Part shown: piece after piece, positions 53,701 to 59,700 of the stretch
Layout: the number at the start of each line of letters is the position of its first letter
How positions within the stretch are numbered: position 1 is the first letter of the stretch
Source: Cryptomeria japonica
Taxonomy: Eukaryota > Streptophyta > Pinopsida > Cupressales > Cupressaceae
Assembly (NCBI RefSeq): GCF_030272615.1
Contig: NC_081405.1
Coordinates: forward strand, 612,720,920 to 612,784,919
DNA: 64,000 nt
Reading direction: 5' to 3'
Position numbers and translations under genes: made by a program
The notes under the pieces: model-generated
What the model saw: only the letters and a program-made list of their open reading frames with translations
What the model was told of the DNA's origin: nothing
The model's database searches: none

Positions 53701-56700
53701 CTTCTCAACAGAAACCCTCTGCTCCGTCATCAGAAGGCTTGAAGAAGAAAAATCTTCAGTGCAATTACTGCCATAAGTTTGGTCAAATGAAGCTTGAGTG
53801 TCGTAAACGCATGGCTGCATTGGCTAAGCAAAGTGGTTCGCAGCCGAAAGCAAACGTAGCGAAACACACTGAGCCTTTTACACCTTCATGGCTAAAAAAC
53901 CTGCAGACCATGTTAAATCCTTTCCTCAATATATAGATTCAAGTGCTTCAAGCCACTTCACTCATCGTCGAGATTGGTTCACTGATTTTCAACCTTACGC
54001 AGATTCAGTTATTTTTGGAGGGGGAAAAGTACACAGTTGTCGGAAAGGGCAATGTGCAGATTCAGTTTGGAGGGAGGAAATTAATTTTCCTCGATGTGTA
54101 CTATATTCCAAGAATGGAACTCAACCTTCTCTTAGTCAGTCAAATTCTGAGACATTCTCCTCGGCTAGACGTGACCTTCAGTTCACATCGATGCAGTATC
54201 ATTGATCGGGAGACTCAGACAATTGTTGTTGTGGGTCTTAAGGATCATGGTCTATTCAGACTAGTTGATCCTGGTGATTCTCAGGAGCTTGCCATGGCAG
54301 CCAAGCGCTCCTCTATTAGTACACTCTGGCATTAGCGTTATGGGCACTTGAATGTGCACTATCTTTCTCAAGCTTGTTCAAGAGGATCTTGTCATTGGAT
54401 TGCCAAAGATTCAAACCCAGAACCTTGGAGTTTGTGGAGCATGTCAAGCTGGCAAGCAACAACGGACTCCTTTTTCAGATGGCGATTCCTGGAGAACTTC
54501 TAAGATACTACAACTGGTCCATGCTAATATTTGTGGACCTATGGCTACTCAAACTATCACTGGGTCTAGGTATTTTCTACTTTTTGTTGATGATTATAGT
54601 AGAAAAATGTAGGTGTATTTTCTTCATCAGAAATCAGAGTTGTTTGTTGTTTTTCAAAAATTTAAAGCATTAGTAGAAAAAGAGTCTGGTAATCATATTG
54701 TTACTCTTTGGTCTGATAATGGGGGTGAATTTTGTTCTTCTGTCTTCTCCCATTTCTATGAACATGGCATCAAGCGCCAACTCACTACACCTTACCCCTC
54801 AGCAAAACGGTGTCGTTGAGCGAAGAAACCGCACGATTACCGAAATGGCCCAATCTATGCTTAAACACAAGAGTGTTCCAAAGAAATTTTGGGCTCAAGC
54901 AGTTAATATTGCAGTCTATCTTCCGAACCAGTCTTCTACAGTGGTTGTGAAGAAGAAGACTCCGGAAGAGGCCTGGTCAGGCCGCAAGCCCAGAATCAGT
55001 CACCTGAAAGTTTTTGGCTCCACTACTTTTGTTTGGATCCCTGATGCTAAGTGCACCAAGTTGGGTGCCAAGAGCCAAAAATGCATGCTTACCGGCTACA
55101 ATGATAATCACAAAGCCTACCAACTGGTTGACATCGAGACAGATCGTCTCATCTTCAATCATGACGTGGTTTTTGATGAGGAACGAGGGCTATTTCAGTT
55201 CTCTCCTCTAGTTATTGATACAAAGGATCAACCTTTGAAGGCTTCAGACTTGGGTGTCCGTCTTCCATTAGGTCCAACTGATGGGAGGGCTCCAGATGTT
55301 CCATTTCCTGCACCTACACCAGTTCCTTCTCCTACAAGATCACCTAGACATGCAGCTGCACCACCTAACTTTCCTCAGGATTCCTCCGATCTTCTGTTTG
55401 ATGAGCCTGATCCTGTTGCACCTCCTGCATCTGATGTTGGCACTTCTACTCTCTGGCTAAATGGTGGGCTAAGACACTTGTTGATCTTCATGATGATGAT
55501 CTCATCGAGGGTAGAACTGCTCGGAAGAAGAGCAAGCAACCTGATTATGTCAATTTTTCTCTCATGGCCAACATTCACGGTGTATATGAACCTCAATCAT
55601 ACATAGAGGCGAAAGGGATACCTGAGAGGGAACAAGCTATGGCAACTGACCACCAGAGCTTGCTGAAAAATAACACTTGGGTTATGTCAGATCTTCCTCC
55701 AGGGAAGAAACCCATTGGATGCAAATGGGTCTATAAGGTCAAATACAAAGCTGATGGTACTTTGGATAAGTACAAGGCTCATCTCGTTGCCAAAGGCTTC
55801 TCTCAGCATGAAGGAATTGATTATGAGGAGACCTTTGCTACGACAACAAAGATGAGCACCATCAGATTAGTGCTAGCCATGGCAGCTCAATGTGGTTGGA
55901 AGGTCCATCAGATGGATGTCAAGAGTGCCTTCTTGAATGGTGAGTTACAGGAAGAGGTCTATATGACGCAACCTCTTGGATTCAAGGTTGCCGGAAAAGA
56001 ACACGAGGTTCTCAAACTAGTGAAAGCACTCTATGGCCTAAAATAGGCTCCTCGGGCATGGTACATGATGATTGATAAGTACCCTCACAAATTAGGGTTT
56101 CCAGAGGAGTCCTTCTGACTCAAATTTGTATGTCAAGACTACTAGCAGTGATATCATCATTTCGGTTGTTTATGTTGATGATCTGATCATCACAGGCAGC
56201 TCGACATCTTTGGTTCAGGGAATCAAGCAAATTAATCCAAAGAAGCATTAATCGTTTGGGGAATTAATTGGCAAAACAAAAGTATAAGATTTTTTTTTAA
56301 AATCAAGAATTAATCGGCAAAAAATCGGATATAATATAAAAAATAAATATATTAGAAAATAAATATATTTTTAAAATTAAATATAGTATAAATTAAATAT
56401 ATATAAATTATATATTAAAAATGATATAATATACATTATAAATTTAAAATAAATATTATTATATTTACATTTATTAATGGTCTATAAAGATACGAATTTA
56501 TAATTTATAATTTTTTAATTATTTATATTTCTAATCTACAATTATATTAAATTATATAATTATTCTATATAGTTTAATAAATGACACACTAATATAATAT
56601 ATAATAATTTTAATTTACAAATTATTTTATATATATTTATTATATATTAAAAACTAAATAATATACATTATAAATTAAAAATAAATATTATTATATTTAC

Positions 56701-59700
56701 ATTTATTAATGGTCTATAAAGATGCGAAGTTTTAATTTATAAATTTTAAATTATTTATATTTCTAATATACAATTTTATTAAATTATATAATTATTCTAT
56801 ATAGTTTAATAAATTACACACTAATATAATATATAATAATATTAATTTATAAATTATTTCATATATATTAATTATATATTAAAAATTAAATAATATATAT
56901 TATAAATTAAAAAATAAATATTATTATATTTACATTTATTAATGGTCTATAAAGATACGAATTTATAATTTATAATTTTTAAGTTATTTATATTTCTAAT
57001 TTACAATTTTATTGAATTATATAATTATTCTATATATTTTAATAAATGACACTAATATAATGTATAATAATTTTAATTTACAAATTATTTTATAATGTTA
57101 ATTATTAAATTATTTTTAATTATATATTAAACATATAGTAAACAATAATATAAATGAATGTAAGGATTGTCGCTTATAATTATTTTTATAAATACCTATA
57201 TAAAGTTTATAATCCCCCAAATTAGATGTCATAGTTTTTAATTTAGAGTTCAGATTTTAATTTAAAATTCTCAATAATATAAAGTTCCCAAAAATAAGGA
57301 AACGACGGAAAGCTTATTCTCGTATTTCTCAAGCTTTATCAGTTGCAGAAATGTTATTTCCAATTTTTTATTTATAATTCCCAGGTGAAACAGCGAGACA
57401 AGGTGAGGCTCTTATTCAAAATGCAAACAAAAATATTTAAGGTTTCAATTTTCAGCGATACAGAAAGTCATTAAGGTTTTGCAGAGGTCAAAACGTCCAG
57501 CAAAAAAATTAAGGACAAAAATTTCGAACCCTAACTGATTCCATGCAAACTATACCCAGAATCGGTCTATTTTCACAGGTGATTTTTAGGGTTTATGTCA
57601 TTTTTTAGCCAAGCAGATATTTCGCAATTTTTAAACACGATTTTGCAGAGTTCTACCCGCAATTAATCGTCCAAAGTCATTGACTGATAGTCAACAATTT
57701 TTTGGCCCGACTTTGGAGAAAAAATCGGCATTTCTGACGACTCGCGATTATTCACGATTAATCACGACTCAATGCCGACTTTTGCTTCTTTGGTTTAATC
57801 TATATCACCTCCACTAGACCTGATCTGAGCTATGCAGTGAGTTACATATCCCGCTTCATGACAGCTCCTACATCAGAACATTGAGCTGCAACGAGGCGGA
57901 TCCTGCGCTATGTCAAGGGCACTTCAGACTTTGGTATCCTTTATGGACGGACCAAAGTCCCGGACTTACTGGTTTCACAGATTCGGATTGGGCAGGCTTT
58001 GTTGATGACAGAAAGTCCACATTCGGGTATGTCTTCAGTTTGGGAACTGGTGCTATCACTTGGACCAGTAAGAAGCAGTAGGCAATAGCTCTTTCCTCGA
58101 CGGACGCTGAATATCGAGGAACAGTCAAAGCAGCTTGCGAGGCAGTTTGGCTTCAACGGATGCTTTCAGATATCCAACTGTCTCAAGCCGGTCCTACATC
58201 CCTCTTTTGTGACAATCAAGGGGTGCTGAAACTCGCTAAAAATCCAGTCTTCCATGAGCGGACCAAGCATGTTGAGCTTCATTGTCACTTCATTGTCACT
58301 TCATCCGCAAGCTAGTTGAAGATGGATCTGTGGATTCGCAATGTGTTCCTACTGAGGACCAAACTACAGATATCCTCACCAAGTCCCTACATCCAGATAA
58401 GTTTGTTAAGTTCAGGGGGATACTTGGTGTAGTAGACAAATTGACCATTAAGGGAGGGTATTAGCATAATATCTTTCTATTTTGTTTAATGGTCAATAAT
58501 GTATATTTTGTAGTTTTGGATTCTTTATAATTCTTACGATTGTTTCATATTAGAAACATCGTCTCTGTAATCTATAAATGATCTATTGATCATTCTTTTA
58601 ATTCAATCAGTTATTTACCAAATACTTTCGTATTAGTTTGATTTGCTTGTGTGACTTAGGAATGTGTATGCTCTTCCCCCACACCACAAGGTGATCTTAG
58701 GAATCAAAAACATTCCTGTTTTCACGTTTTGTTTTGCCTCAAAAGGTTAACCTGTGTATGCTCTTTTCTCGTGTTGCAAGGCAATTTTGGAAATAAAAAA
58801 CAATTAATCCTTTTGCTTTAGTTTCTTTTAGTGGGCTTGGCCTTTTGCTTTAGTTTCTTTTAGTGGGCTTGGCTTGGCCTTTTGCTTTAGTTTCTTTTAG
58901 TGGACTTGGCTTGGATTTCATCACCAAGTGGTGACTCAAACCCTCATGTTTCAATGGGGTATAAAAATCAAGGAGAAAATCGAAAGGCTCTCCCTTAGCG
59001 GTACATTTGTCATTTTGGGCTACGCTTACAAGAAACTTTATAGCTTGCAAGTGGTGGAGAGTGGACTACCCTCTCATGCCAAGCCATTAGATACACACCT
59101 CACTTTATAGAATCAGGCCTAATGTACATTTGAGTATATTGAGGACACTCCTAGAATGCCTTGTACAAGCCTAGATAGTGAACCATTTTGTCATTTTGCC
59201 TTTTGGACTTTGTACTGCACCAATAAGTGATTAGTCTCGTAAAGTTACTCACATCATATTGCCAGATCATAAATAACCAAAAATTAAATTTGTGGCCAAT
59301 GCCTCAAGATCAATAGGCCATGCTATTTACACTTGGGTCTAAAGTTTAATTGTGGTCCTACCAAACCAATCACTCATACTTGAATAATTAAGGTGTTCTT
59401 GTGTTTAATGTATTTGCAGTAGTCAAAACTCATTCAAAAAAACAAAATCCAAAAACTAATCAAAAAGTCAAAATCGAGAAAAAAAAAAAAAAACATTTCA
59501 AAAAAGTCCTCTTAAAAACCACAAGTTGAAAAATCCAACATCTATCCAAGTTGCACACCGAGTTCATAACCCTCTTCCATAGGTGCCATTTTCTATAGAA
59601 TCATAGATACATTACCCACAAGCACACTTGTGATAATTGGGCATGCACCATTTATGTGTGCACTTATGCCAAACACACTGTCTTATGTGCCCGCCTACCT

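Larger units (their letters stand above)
51956..58635 (+). mobile_element. Copia-15: complete-ended Copia, TSD GTTTG, in the giant intron
   Basis: LTRs 51,956-52,132 and 58,459-58,635 are both 177 bp and differ at 6 positions by my count (about 3.4%). GTTTG flanks both sides (51,951-51,955 and 58,636-58,640). The internal order is primer site, gag, protease, integrase, RT, RNase H and polypurine tract AAGGGAGGG. The LTR ends are TATTAG and CGTATTA, not TG...CA. It carries DNA-16 in its RT. Confidence 0.93.

Noticed and set aside
58809-58915. Regularly spaced repeats considered as a CRISPR array
   Set aside because: Units are contiguous minisatellite copies in a plant intron, without unique spacers or cas genes.
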